In this document: piece by piece, positions 40,819 through 49,900 of the stretch
Position numbering within the stretch: the first letter of the stretch is position 1
How the letters are laid out: each line of letters starts with the position of its first letter
Assembly (NCBI RefSeq): GCF_024362485.1
Contig: NZ_CP101456.1
Span: 2,542,001 to 2,606,000, forward strand
Source: Natronobeatus ordinarius
GTDB lineage: Archaea; Halobacteriota; Halobacteria; Halobacteriales; Natrialbaceae
Direction: 5' to 3'
Length of the DNA stretch: 64,000 nucleotides
The notes under the pieces: generated by a model
Database searches by the model: none
The model's input: the letters and a program-made list of their open reading frames with translations, nothing else
What the model was told of the DNA's origin: nothing
Program-made: the position numbers and the translations under genes

Positions 40819-41091
40819 ATGCCAAAATACGAAGTCACCCTCGAGAAGGACGCCTGTGACGGCATCTTCGCCTGCCTGACCCGCGATCCGCGATTCGTCG
40901 AGGACGAAGACGGCCTGGCGACGGTCGACCCCGACGCCGACCCGATCTACGACGCGACGGGCGAGGAGACCGTCACGGTCGAAGACGGTCGGGTCGTCGC
41001 CACTTTCGACGACGACCGGATCGAGGACACGAAAAAGGCCGCCCAGGCCTGTCCCGTCGACGCGATCGAGGTTCGGGAGGTGGACGAATGA
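40819..41091 (+). CDS. Small ferredoxin, likely 3Fe-4S
   Basis: This 90-residue protein has CDGIFAC near residue 13 and CPVDAI near the C-terminus. The spacing is CxxIxxC ... CP, i.e. the middle Cys of the usual CxxCxxC motif is replaced by Ile, which is typical of 3Fe-4S ferredoxins. An acidic segment of about 50 residues lies between the motifs. The Met at 40819 is chosen because it gives the standard short N-terminus (MPKYEVTLEKDACDG). It sits between cbiH2 and an orphan gene (four-base overlap), so it probably passes electrons to a step of cobalamin synthesis. Confidence 0.85.
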   Translation: MPKYEVTLEKDACDGIFACLTRDPRFVEDEDGLATVDPDADPIYDATGEETVTVEDGRVVATFDDDRIEDTKKAAQACPVDAIEVREVDE

Positions 41092-41771
41092 GTCGTGAGG
41101 GAGGGGTCGCCCTCGATCCCCCTGCCGACCTGCTTGCCGGCCACCCCGCGACAGCGTACCTCTGGGGCCACGTCGCCGGCAGCGGCGCAGTCACCGCGAA
41201 GGGCCTCGAGGTCGTCACGAACGACGAGGAGAGCGCGGCTGTCCTCGCGGCCATCGCAGGCGGCGACTTTGCCGACCTCGCACACGAGACGACCACCCGC
41301 GAGTACGCCCACGACACCTCGATCACCCGGACCGAAGAGGAGTACACGGTCTCGATCGACGGCTCGGACCTCTACGGCGCGAGTGGTCCCCTCGGCCTCC
41401 CGGTCGACGGCCGCGGGAACTACCGCTTTAGCGCTTTCTCGGCTCACAAGCGTGAACTGCTCCGGGGACTGCTCGAGGGCTGTGGCACGGTTTGTTTCAA
41501 GTCCTCGAGTGGCACCGTCGGAATCTCGTTCGTCGCCGACGACCGAGCGTTGCTCGAGGTCATCGACGACCTTCTCGAGAGCTGTCCCGTGGAAGCCCCA
41601 ACGGGCGAGATAAGCGAGACCTCCTCCGGGGGCTACTGGTTCGGGCTCGAGGATTCGGCCGCCCCCGATTTTGGAACCTGGGTGTACGACGAGAGCGACG
41701 AAACGGGACTGTACGCACCGAGTCGCCGACGGAAGCTCCAGCGAAGTCTCGAGCAGGCTGAAAACGTATGA
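41088..41771 (+). CDS. Orphan cobalamin-operon protein with LAGLIDADG-like repeats lacking catalytic residues
   Basis: This 227-residue protein is not a known cobalamin enzyme. Two segments resemble the LAGLIDADG motif and its following strands: AYLWGHVAGSGAVTAKGLEV (residues 23-42) and ELLRGLLEGCGTVCFKSSSG (residues 122-141), followed by SFVADDRALLEVIDDLLES. In each, the acidic residue that binds the catalytic metal is replaced (Ser and Cys). It would be a non-cleaving member of the homing-endonuclease or WhiA-like fold, possibly a regulator or a protein-binding module. It overlaps the ferredoxin gene before it and cbiX after it by four bases each, so it belongs to the operon. Confidence 0.7.
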   Translation: MSREGGVALDPPADLLAGHPATAYLWGHVAGSGAVTAKGLEVVTNDEESAAVLAAIAGGDFADLAHETTTREYAHDTSITRTEEEYTVSIDGSDLYGASGPLGLPVDGRGNYRFSAFSAHKRELLRGLLEGCGTVCFKSSSGTVGISFVADDRALLEVIDDLLESCPVEAPTGEISETSSGGYWFGLEDSAAPDFGTWVYDESDETGLYAPSRRRKLQRSLEQAENV

Positions 41772-43000
41772 GCACCGAGAACAGCGGACAGGTGGTCGGG
41801 GACACACTCGAGGACGACGCCGTCCTCGTCGTCGGCCACGGCTCGCGGCGGGAGAAGTCAAACGAGCAGGTCCGCGAGTTAGCGGCGATGCTCGAGGATC
41901 GGGTCGAGGTTCCGGTCGACGTCGCCTACCTCGAACTCGCGGAGCCGTCGATCCCCAAGGCGATCGAGGGGCTCGCGCCGACCTGCGAGCACCTCTCGGT
42001 CGTCCCCCTGTCGCTGTTCGGGGCGAGCCACGTCAAAAACGACGTGCCACTGGCGGTCCAGACCGCTCGAGCGAAATACGATGAGCTGGCGCTTCACTGC
42101 GGGGCCCACCTGGGCGTCCACCCCGCACTCGTCGAGTTGCTCGACGAACGGGCTCGCGCCGTCGAGGAGGATCTCGGCGTCGACCGCGAGGACGACGACG
42201 TCGCGGTCGTCGTCTGTGCCCGGGGCTCGAGCGATCCGGACGCCAACGCCGACGCGCACAAACTCTCCCGGCTGCTCTACGAGGGCCGGGAGTTCTCCCG
42301 CGTGGAGACGGCCTTCATCGGGGTCACGGAGCCCCGACTCGAGGACGCCCTTCACACCGTCGCGAAGGGGCGCCCCGACGCGGTGGTCGTCCTGCCGTAC
42401 ATGCTGGGCGACGGCGTGTTGACCCAGCGGATCCGGGACGGGGCGGCAGACTTCGACGCGGAGTACCCCTACGTCGCCGCGGGGGCGGGCGATCCGCTTG
42501 GCACGGACGAGCGCATCGTGAAGGTGCTCGCCGATCGTTTCCGGGAGGCTCGCGCCGACGGCGTCGAGATGTCCTGTGACACCTGCAAGTACAAGGTCGA
42601 ACTCGACGGCTACGAGGACGACCAGGGTGGCGCTCGCGCAATGCTTCGCTCGCTCGTCCACCAGGCCGAACACGCCGACCGCGAGAACGTCGGAGACGAC
42701 CCACACGTCCACGACGCCCCCGAGAACCACGTCGCCGTCTGCACCAACCAGACCTGTGCGGCCAGTGGCGCGGCGACCGTCCTCGAGCGCCTGCGCCAGG
42801 AGGCCCGCGACGCCGAGGAGTGTGACGTCCATATCACCCGGAGCTCCTGTCTCGGCCAGTGTGGCGAGGGGCCGATGGTCGCCGTCTATCCCGACGGGAT
42901 CTGGTACGGCGGCGTCACCCCCGAGGACACTGAACGCATCGTTTCGTCCCACCTCGAACGGGACCGCATCGTTTCCGATCTGGTCCAGCAGACGCTGTGA
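41768..43000 (+). CDS. cbiX: Sirohydrochlorin cobaltochelatase fused to a 2Fe-2S ferredoxin domain
   Basis: This 410-residue protein has two CbiX halves. The first (about residues 18-130) has VVGHGSRREKSNEQ with His24 and LFGASHVKNDVP, the metal-binding His pair. The second (about 145-260) has CARGSSDPDANADAHKL and LPYMLGDGVLTQRIRDGA. A Cys-pair linker (MSCDTCKYKVE) and a C-terminal thioredoxin-like 2Fe-2S ferredoxin domain follow (CTNQTCAASGA, SSCLGQCGEGPMVAVYPDG). CbiX inserts cobalt into sirohydrochlorin, starting the anaerobic cobalamin route. Fusion with a ferredoxin is known in haloarchaea and some bacteria; the cluster is of unclear use. Confidence 0.92.
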   Translation: MSTENSGQVVGDTLEDDAVLVVGHGSRREKSNEQVRELAAMLEDRVEVPVDVAYLELAEPSIPKAIEGLAPTCEHLSVVPLSLFGASHVKNDVPLAVQTARAKYDELALHCGAHLGVHPALVELLDERARAVEEDLGVDREDDDVAVVVCARGSSDPDANADAHKLSRLLYEGREFSRVETAFIGVTEPRLEDALHTVAKGRPDAVVVLPYMLGDGVLTQRIRDGAADFDAEYPYVAAGAGDPLGTDERIVKVLADRFREARADGVEMSCDTCKYKVELDGYEDDQGGARAMLRSLVHQAEHADRENVGDDPHVHDAPENHVAVCTNQTCAASGAATVLERLRQEARDAEECDVHITRSSCLGQCGEGPMVAVYPDGIWYGGVTPEDTERIVSSHLERDRIVSDLVQQTL

Positions 43001-43032
43001 CCGAGCAGACGACATAACACACTAACAGAACA

Positions 43033-43410
43033 ATGGCTTGCGCAGAACTCGAAGCACTGAGACTCGCACTAATGAACGTCAACGGCACCGTCGACGAACA
43101 CGTCAAACAACACGCCGAAGCCGAGATCGGCGACGCCTTGGAGGAAAACGGCCCGATCGCAGCGCTGGCGAACGCCGAAACGTTAGACGAGATCCAGCGT
43201 CACCTCGACGCGGCGCTGGTCGATCTCGAGGAGAAAGCCTCGGATGCCGACTCAACTGACCCACACGGCGCCTACCTCCGCGGCCGGGTCGTCGCCGTCC
43301 GGGATGCCGAACAGCGAATCCGACGGCTCCGCGAACGAACCGACGGCCTCCTCGAGGATCTGGGTGAAACCCACCACACCCTCCACGAGGCGTTCCCGAT
43401 CGAGGAGTGA
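43033..43410 (+). CDS. Small helical protein of the cobalamin operon (DUF3209-like)
   Basis: This 125-residue, mainly helical protein (MACAELEALRLALMNVNGTV, DEHVKQHAEAEIGDALEENG) has a lone N-terminal Cys and no known catalytic motif. I recall this family as DUF3209, seen in haloarchaeal cobalamin clusters next to CbiX. It follows cbiX by about 30 bases and overlaps the beta-propeller gene start. The function is unknown; a chaperone or metal-related role is conceivable. Confidence 0.75.
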   Translation: MACAELEALRLALMNVNGTVDEHVKQHAEAEIGDALEENGPIAALANAETLDEIQRHLDAALVDLEEKASDADSTDPHGAYLRGRVVAVRDAEQRIRRLRERTDGLLEDLGETHHTLHEAFPIEE

Positions 43411-44696
43411 TGAGCGTGAACGAACCGCCGCGTGCCGACGACAGTGACGACGATGGCGTCCTCGAGGCAGAGACGTGCCTCTCTCTGGGCGACCTCGGCC
43501 CGGCCGCGAGCAGACACAACTGGCGTCGCTCGGCGGTCGCCGTCGACGGGGAGACCGTCTTCGCTGGTCTCGCCGGCGGGCGTGTAATCGCCACCGACCT
43601 CGCCGAGGGCAAGGCAGAAGAGCGGTGGTCAGTCGAGGGCGACGACGAGCGCTACGTCGTCTCGATGGACGTCGACGACGGCATCCTCGTAACCGGCGAA
43701 CGCGGTCCCGAGGGACGAATTTGCGTCCTCTCGACCGAGACCGGCGACCTCCTGTGGGAGTACGTCACGGCCGAGGACGTCGGTTCGCCCGCGGACGAGA
43801 CGTTCTTCGCCCAACCGTTCGTCGTCGACGTGCAGGTTGCCGGCGAAACGATCGTCGCCGCCGCCCGCCGCTACGAACGCGACGGCGACGTCCAGGAGTG
43901 GTCGAGCGTCGTCTACGGCTTCGACCGCGAGGGCGACCTCGAGTGGACCTTCGACGTCCGGGCCTCGCCGATCGCTTTCGACGTCGACGACGAACGGGTG
44001 GCCGTGGCGTACAACCGCTGTCCCGACAACCACGATCACGACCACGGCCTCGTCGTCCTCGACCTCGAGACCGGCGAGGAAGTGGCGAACTGGGACCCCG
44101 GCACGCCGGGCGAGCGTCGCGTCGGCGACGTGGCCTTCACCGAGGCGGGCATCGCTGTCGCCAGCCACGGCGACAAATACGGCTACCACCTCGACGAGAA
44201 CTGTGGAGAGATCTGGCGCGTCGACCTCGCGAGTGAACGCGACCTCGAGGGCGAGACGGTCTACGCCTACCCGAACCACGCCGTCGCCGCCGACGGCACG
44301 GCCGTCTTCGTCACTGGAAACACCTTCGCCGAGGAGACCCGCGATCCCGACGGCCGCCATCCGAACGAACACACCGCAGTTGGGGTCGACCCCGAGTCCG
44401 GCGAGGTCTCCTGGTCACACGACGTCCGTGGCTTCGCCCGCTATGTCTTCGCCTCCGGTGAGTTCGTGGCGATCCCCTCCGCACAGAACTTCCGCGAGCG
44501 CGACGCCGAGACCCACGCCGTGCATCTACTCGAGGCCCAGTCGGGGCCACTCGAGACCCACCCGATCGAGGGGATCTCGAGTGCCGGCGACCTCGCCGGG
44601 GATCGACTCGCCGTGATCGAAGAACCCGTCGAGTACCACGACGAGGGGGTCACTCGAGGGGAGTATCGGCTCCACACGTGGCGACTCGAGCACTGA
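43410..44696 (+). CDS. Cytoplasmic PQQ-like beta-propeller protein of the cobalamin operon
   Basis: This 428-residue protein has no signal peptide and consists of repeated beta-propeller blades (DGETVFAGLAGGRVIATDLA, CVLSTETGDLLWEYVTAED, VYGFDREGDLEWTFDV, VVLDLETGEEVANWDPG, VGVDPESGEVSWSHDVRG). A His/Asp-rich loop (CPDNHDHDHG) in the middle could bind metal. Its position at the end of the cbiG-to-cbiX operon, with four-base coupling to the previous gene, suggests a role in cobalamin synthesis or cobalt handling. The ATG at 43410 overlaps the previous stop; a GTG three bases earlier is possible. It converges on chlID, with a T-rich stretch (attttta) after the stop that may terminate transcription. 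Confidence 0.78.
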   Translation: MSVNEPPRADDSDDDGVLEAETCLSLGDLGPAASRHNWRRSAVAVDGETVFAGLAGGRVIATDLAEGKAEERWSVEGDDERYVVSMDVDDGILVTGERGPEGRICVLSTETGDLLWEYVTAEDVGSPADETFFAQPFVVDVQVAGETIVAAARRYERDGDVQEWSSVVYGFDREGDLEWTFDVRASPIAFDVDDERVAVAYNRCPDNHDHDHGLVVLDLETGEEVANWDPGTPGERRVGDVAFTEAGIAVASHGDKYGYHLDENCGEIWRVDLASERDLEGETVYAYPNHAVAADGTAVFVTGNTFAEETRDPDGRHPNEHTAVGVDPESGEVSWSHDVRGFARYVFASGEFVAIPSAQNFRERDAETHAVHLLEAQSGPLETHPIEGISSAGDLAGDRLAVIEEPVEYHDEGVTRGEYRLHTWRLEH

Positions 44697-44736
44697 TCGG
44701 CGGACGCGAGACCGTCTAGAAGAACTCGATTTTTAG

Positions 44737-46875
44737 TTATTCGCCGTGTTCGACGGCTGCAGCCGTCTCGGCTACCCGTTCGGCCGACAGCTCCGAAAGC
44801 GGGATTCGTCGACCGCCGATCTCGCCCTCGAGGACGCCGATCAGTCCCGTCCGATCGCCATCGTCACTCGCGTCGACGACGACGGTCTCGCAGTCGGCTC
44901 GAGCGAGCCGACGGGCCGCCTCCCGCGTTTTTACCGTCGGGCTCCCCTCGGCGACGTTCGCCCGGCCGTCGGTCACGACGACCACGAGGCTCGCGTCGGC
45001 GTCGGCTCGCGTGACGATCCGGGTGGCTTCCTCGAGACCTGATGGAAGCGGCGTCCGGTCTCCGGTGGGGAGTTCTTTCAGGTGACGAGCGGCGAGGGTG
45101 ACGCTGTCGGTCGGCGGCAGGACGACCTCGGCTTGCTCGCCCGCGACGGCCACGAACGCCACCCCGTCGCGTTGCTCGTAGGCGTCCTGGAGCAAGCTCA
45201 TGACCGTCCCCTTGGCGTCGGCCATCGCCGGACGCATGGAGGCGCTGGCGTCGACGACGAAGACGATCAGCGTGCCCGCTCGAGACCGCCTGACTGACTT
45301 GCGCAGGTCACCTTCCTCGACGCGCGTTCGGCCGTCTGCCGCGGCGGCTCGGATCGAGGCGGCCGCGTCGGCGGCCTCGTCTGCGGTTGCGCGTTCGGTC
45401 CGAACCCGTGCGCCACGGCCCCGGTCAGATGCCTCGACCCGAGCGCGAGAGCCGTCACTCGAGGCAGCTGTTTCAGCCTCGAGGTCCTCGATGGGTGGGC
45501 TTCCCGAATTGCCGATCTCGGCTCGTCGCTGACCCGGGACCAAGGGCGTCGCCTCCTCTTCGTCGTCGCCTTCGCCGGGAGAGTCCTCGTCGTTATCCGG
45601 CCCGTCGTCCCCTTCTCCGTCGTCGTCGGCAGGGGATTCGCTCGAGGACCCGCTCGATCCACTGCCCCCGCCCCCGCCACCGCCGGAGCCACTCGAGTCG
45701 TCGTCACCGTCGCCGGGATCATCCCCGTCGTCCTCGTCGTCTCCTCGAGTGTCGTCCTCCGTGCGCTCGTCGGTTTCCGCTTCGTCGTCACCATCTGCGT
45801 CCGCCGGCTCATCGGCCTCAGCCTCACCGTCGTCGTTTCCCCCCTCGTCCTCCTGATCGTCCTCGTCGTCGAAGTGATCCTCGAGGACGTCCTCCGGATC
45901 GGGGGCGTCCTCGAACGGGCGGCTCTGCATCCGGTGGGGAAGTGCCAGCCGGGCGGCCTCCTCGACGTCGGGCTGGATCACCTTCCCTCGGCCGTCGAGG
46001 GCGGCAAGCGTCCGGGCGGTGCGGGCGATGGCGATGTCGGCGCGGTGGCCGTCGACGCCCGCCTCGAGACAGAGCTCGGCGATGTCGCGTTTGAAATCGG
46101 CGGGGAGAGAAACGTCCTCGAGGAGTGTCCGGGCCTCGAGCAATTCCTCGGCGAGGGCGGCGGTCTCCTCGTCGTACTCCCCGACGAACGTCTCCGGGTC
46201 CTCGTTTCGCTCGAGGGCGCGGTCGATGACCTCGATCCGATCCTCGAGGTCGCGACAGCCGACGACGGTTGCCTGGAGGGCGAAGCGGTCCCGAAGCTGT
46301 GGGCGCAGGTCTCCCTCTTCGGGGTTCATCGTTCCGACGAGGGTGAACTCGGCGGGGTGGGAGACACTCACGCCGTCGCGTTCGACGCGGTTGACCCCGC
46401 TCGCGGCCGCATCGAGGATGACGTCCACGAGGTGATCTTCGAGCAGATTGACCTCGTCGACGTAGAGGATGCCCCGGTTGGCGCGGGCGAGCAGGCCGGG
46501 GTCGAACTCGGCCTCGCCCTCCAGCGCGTCAGCCACCGAGAGGGTCCCGACGACGCGTTCGCGGGTCGCCCCGAGCGGAAGCGTCACCAGCGGGACGGGA
46601 CGGGTCTCGACCTCGAGATCCGCGGGATCACGCGATCGGCAGGACTCACACTGGCCGGCCGGATCGTCGGGCGGACAGCCGTAGGGGCAGTCCGCGACGG
46701 CTTCCTGTTCGGGCAGTAGGTCCACGAGTCCACGGACGGCCGTCGATTTGGCGGTCCCTTTCTCCCCCTGGACGAGCAGCCCGTCGAGCGCGTCGTTGGC
46801 CGCGACGGCCAACAGCGCCCGCTTCAGTTCCTCCTGTCCGACGATCGCCGGAAACGGCGTTCGGTGACGCTCCAT
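44737..46875 (-). CDS. chlID: Fused ChlI/ChlD-type chelatase AAA+ and VWA subunit
   Basis: This 712-residue protein joins two chelatase subunits. The N-terminal AAA+ part is ChlI/BchI-like (IVGQEELKRALLAVAANDAL, Walker A GEKGTAKST, Walker B ILYVDEVNLL, TMNPEEGDLRPQLRDRF). A long acidic, Gly/Ser-rich linker (about residues 330-480) and a C-terminal VWA domain follow, with the metal-ion-dependent adhesion motif VVDASASM. In haloarchaea it is taken to act with CobN to insert cobalt, replacing CobS and CobT. A small Cys group (CPYGCPPDDPAGQCESCRS) near residue 65 may bind zinc. It lies back to back with cobN and shares a 48-base promoter region. Confidence 0.92.
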   Translation of the reverse strand: MERHRTPFPAIVGQEELKRALLAVAANDALDGLLVQGEKGTAKSTAVRGLVDLLPEQEAVADCPYGCPPDDPAGQCESCRSRDPADLEVETRPVPLVTLPLGATRERVVGTLSVADALEGEAEFDPGLLARANRGILYVDEVNLLEDHLVDVILDAAASGVNRVERDGVSVSHPAEFTLVGTMNPEEGDLRPQLRDRFALQATVVGCRDLEDRIEVIDRALERNEDPETFVGEYDEETAALAEELLEARTLLEDVSLPADFKRDIAELCLEAGVDGHRADIAIARTARTLAALDGRGKVIQPDVEEAARLALPHRMQSRPFEDAPDPEDVLEDHFDDEDDQEDEGGNDDGEAEADEPADADGDDEAETDERTEDDTRGDDEDDGDDPGDGDDDSSGSGGGGGGGSGSSGSSSESPADDDGEGDDGPDNDEDSPGEGDDEEEATPLVPGQRRAEIGNSGSPPIEDLEAETAASSDGSRARVEASDRGRGARVRTERATADEAADAAASIRAAAADGRTRVEEGDLRKSVRRSRAGTLIVFVVDASASMRPAMADAKGTVMSLLQDAYEQRDGVAFVAVAGEQAEVVLPPTDSVTLAARHLKELPTGDRTPLPSGLEEATRIVTRADADASLVVVVTDGRANVAEGSPTVKTREAARRLARADCETVVVDASDDGDRTGLIGVLEGEIGGRRIPLSELSAERVAETAAAVEHGE

Positions 46876-46923
46876 GTCGATGTGAAACCTTATTTGTAGT
46901 ACCGAAATAATGCTTTACTATCG
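46876..46923. promoter_or_regulatory. Compact divergent promoter chlID/cobN
   Basis: Only 48 bases separate the two start codons. The AT-rich core ccttatttgtag is nearly central and serves as a TATA-like box for both strands (caaataagg on the minus strand), at about 20-30 bases from each start. Both genes would have leaderless transcripts and would compete for, or share, the same promoter DNA, so their chelatase subunits are likely to be co-regulated. Confidence 0.5.
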
Positions 46924-49900
46924 ATGCCGACGATCGGGCTATACACTGCGACGGAAAACGAGTTGGGCGCGCTACAGGAGGCTGCGACCCGACTCGAGGG
47001 AATCGACCTGGTGGTTCGCTCCGAGAGCGACCTCGAAGACGAAGCCGAACTCGAGGCCTACCTCGACGCACTCGAGTCGGTCGACGCCGCGGTCTTCTGG
47101 CTCCACGGGGCTGAAGACAGCATGCCGGGCTACGACCTGGCGACCGACCGCCTCGAGGAGGCTGGCGTCCCGCTGGTCGTGAAAGCGACGGGTGACGCGT
47201 ACGCACTCGAGGACACGACGGTTTCCGAGGACGACCGCGAGCAGGTCTACGAGTACTTAGAGCGGGGTGGCGTGGTCAACCTCGAGCACTGCTGTCGCTA
47301 TCTCGCCGGCGAGTACGGCGAGTACGACGGCGAGGTCGACGACCCCGTCGAACTGCCGACGGAGGGCGTCTACCACCCTGACTACCCCGCCGTCGAGTAC
47401 GAGGAGTTACTCGAGACCCACGATTCCGACAAACCGACGGTGGGCGTCTGGTTCTACGAGTCCCACTGGACCCACGCCAACACCCGCTACGTGGACGCGC
47501 TCGTCCGCGCACTCGAGGAAAAGGGCGTGAACGTCCTGCCCGCCTTCTGTAATCCCGCGACCGACGAGAAGGGTCAAGAGAACGCCGAGTGGGTCGCCAA
47601 GAACTGGTTCAGCGACGAGGACGGACCGATCGTCGATGCTGTCGTCAGCTCCTTTATGTTCTCGCTGGGGATGAGCGAGCGCGGTCGGTCGGCGAGCGAC
47701 GAGGGAGGAACGGAGGACATCTTCTTAGAGGAACTGGGCGTTCCCGTCCTGCAGGCGATCACGACGATGCGCTCGCGGTCGCGCTACGAGGCGAGTGACA
47801 CGGGCGTGATGGGCTTCGAACTCGCCCTCTCGGTGGCGCTGCCGGAGTTCGACGGCAACGTCATCACCCATCCGATCAGCGGGAAAGAGCGCATGGACGA
47901 CGAGGCCGGCGTCGGCAGCGTGCCCAAACAGCACTTCCCGATCGAAGATCGGGTCGAGCACGTCGCCTCCCTGGCGGTCAACTGGGCACAGCTTCGACAC
48001 ACCCCGAACGAGGACAAGAAGGTCGCCGTCGTCCTCCACAACTACCCGCCGAGTGACGACGGCATCGGGACCGCGTTCGGACTGGACAGCCCCGAGAGCA
48101 CGATCAACTTACTGGAAGAACTCGAGGCCCGCGGCTACGATCTCGAGGACCGCCCCGACGACGGCCAGGCGTTGATCGAGGAGCTGACCTCCCAGCTCAC
48201 CCTCGAGGACCGCTGGGTCGCCCCCGAGGACGTCCGCGAGCTGAGCGTCGACGTCGTCTCCCCCGACCAGTACGCCGAGTGGTTCGCCGACGCCGACGAG
48301 CGTTTCCAGGAACACATTATCGAGGAGTGGGGCGAGCCACCGGAACGACCGTTCGCCATCCCCGGCATGGAGTGTGGCAACGTTCTCGTGACCGTTCAGC
48401 CCCCGCGTGGCTTCGGGATGGACCCCTCGAAGGTCTACCACGACTCAGATCTGCAGCCCCCACACGACTACTACGCCTTCTACGCCTGGCTGCGCGAGCA
48501 CTACGAGGCCGACGCCGTCGTCCACCTGGGCACCCACGGCAGCCTCGAGTGGCTTCCCGGAAAGACCGTCGGGCTCAACGGCGAGAGCGCCCCCGACGCC
48601 CTGGTCTCCGACCTGCCGAACGTCTACCCCTACATCGTCAACAACCCCGGCGAGGGGACCCAGGCCAAACGGCGATCCTACGCCGCCATCGTCGACTACC
48701 TCACACCCGTCATGCGGGCGGCAGGGACCTACGACGACCTGGCCGAACTCGAGGAACTGGCGAGTGAGTACCGCCAGGCCGGGATGGAAGACGCCCGAAG
48801 CGACGATGGTGAGCACCTCGAGGCCCTCCTCCGGGAGAAAGTCGAAGAACTGGACCTCGCGGTGGAACTCGGCATCGCTGGTACCATAGACGAGAAGGCA
48901 GACGTCCGCGGACCCGACGAGGCCGGCTCGAGTCTGGCAGAGGGAGACGTCGAAGGTGACGAGGTCGACATCGACGAACTCGTCGAGCGCATCCACGAGT
49001 ACCTCACCGACGTCAAGACAACCCAAATCCGGATGGGCTTACACACGATGAGCGAGCCGCCGGAGGGTGAGCGACTGGTCGAGTACCTCGTCGCGCTCAC
49101 GCGCCTCGAGAATCCCGGCGCGCCGAGTCTCCGTGAGAGTGTGGCGGGCGCACTCGGCGTCGACTACGAGACCATGCTCTCCTCGCCGGGAACCTACGAC
49201 GAGGATCTCGGCATGACCTACGCCGAGGCCGCCGATATCGTCTACGAGCAAAGCGTCGAACTGATCGAGACGCTCGCCGAACACGACTTCGACGTTCCCG
49301 TCTCCGAGTTGGAGGGGGGCCCCGACGATGAAGTGAACATCAACCTGCTCATCGTCGACCTCGAGACCATCGGCGACGCGAAGGCCAAACCGGGCGCACA
49401 CGACGACCTGCGGAAGGCGCTGGCGTTCATCTGTGAGGAAGCTCAGCCCCGCGTCCAGGGAGCCGCCGAGGAAATCCCACAGACTGCGGACGCCCTCGAG
49501 GGCGAGTACGTCCCGCCAGGAGGGTCGGGCGCACCGACCCGCGGCGGCGTCGACCTGCTGCCGACCGCGCGGAACTTCTACACGCTCGACCCCCGCAAGG
49601 TGCCGGCGAAAGCCGCCTGGCAAGTTGGAAAAGAGGTGGCAGAGGGCGTCCTCGAGCGCCACTACAACGAGAACGACGAATATCCAGAAGAGATCGGCGT
49701 CGTCGCCTGGGGAACCCCCACGATCCGCACCCGTGGAGAGACCATTGCTCAGGTACTCGCAATGATGGGCGTCGAGCCGGTCTGGACCGACGCGGGCCGG
49801 ATCGACGACGTCGAGCCGATCCCACTCGAGGAACTCGACCGACCGCGGATCGACGTGACGACCCGGGTTTCGGGACTGTTCCGGGACGCCTTCCCCGCCG

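Noticed and set aside
41088-41771. An active homing endonuclease
   Set aside because: Both acidic residues of the LAGLIDADG motifs are replaced, and the gene is coupled to cobalamin genes rather than embedded in an intron or intein.
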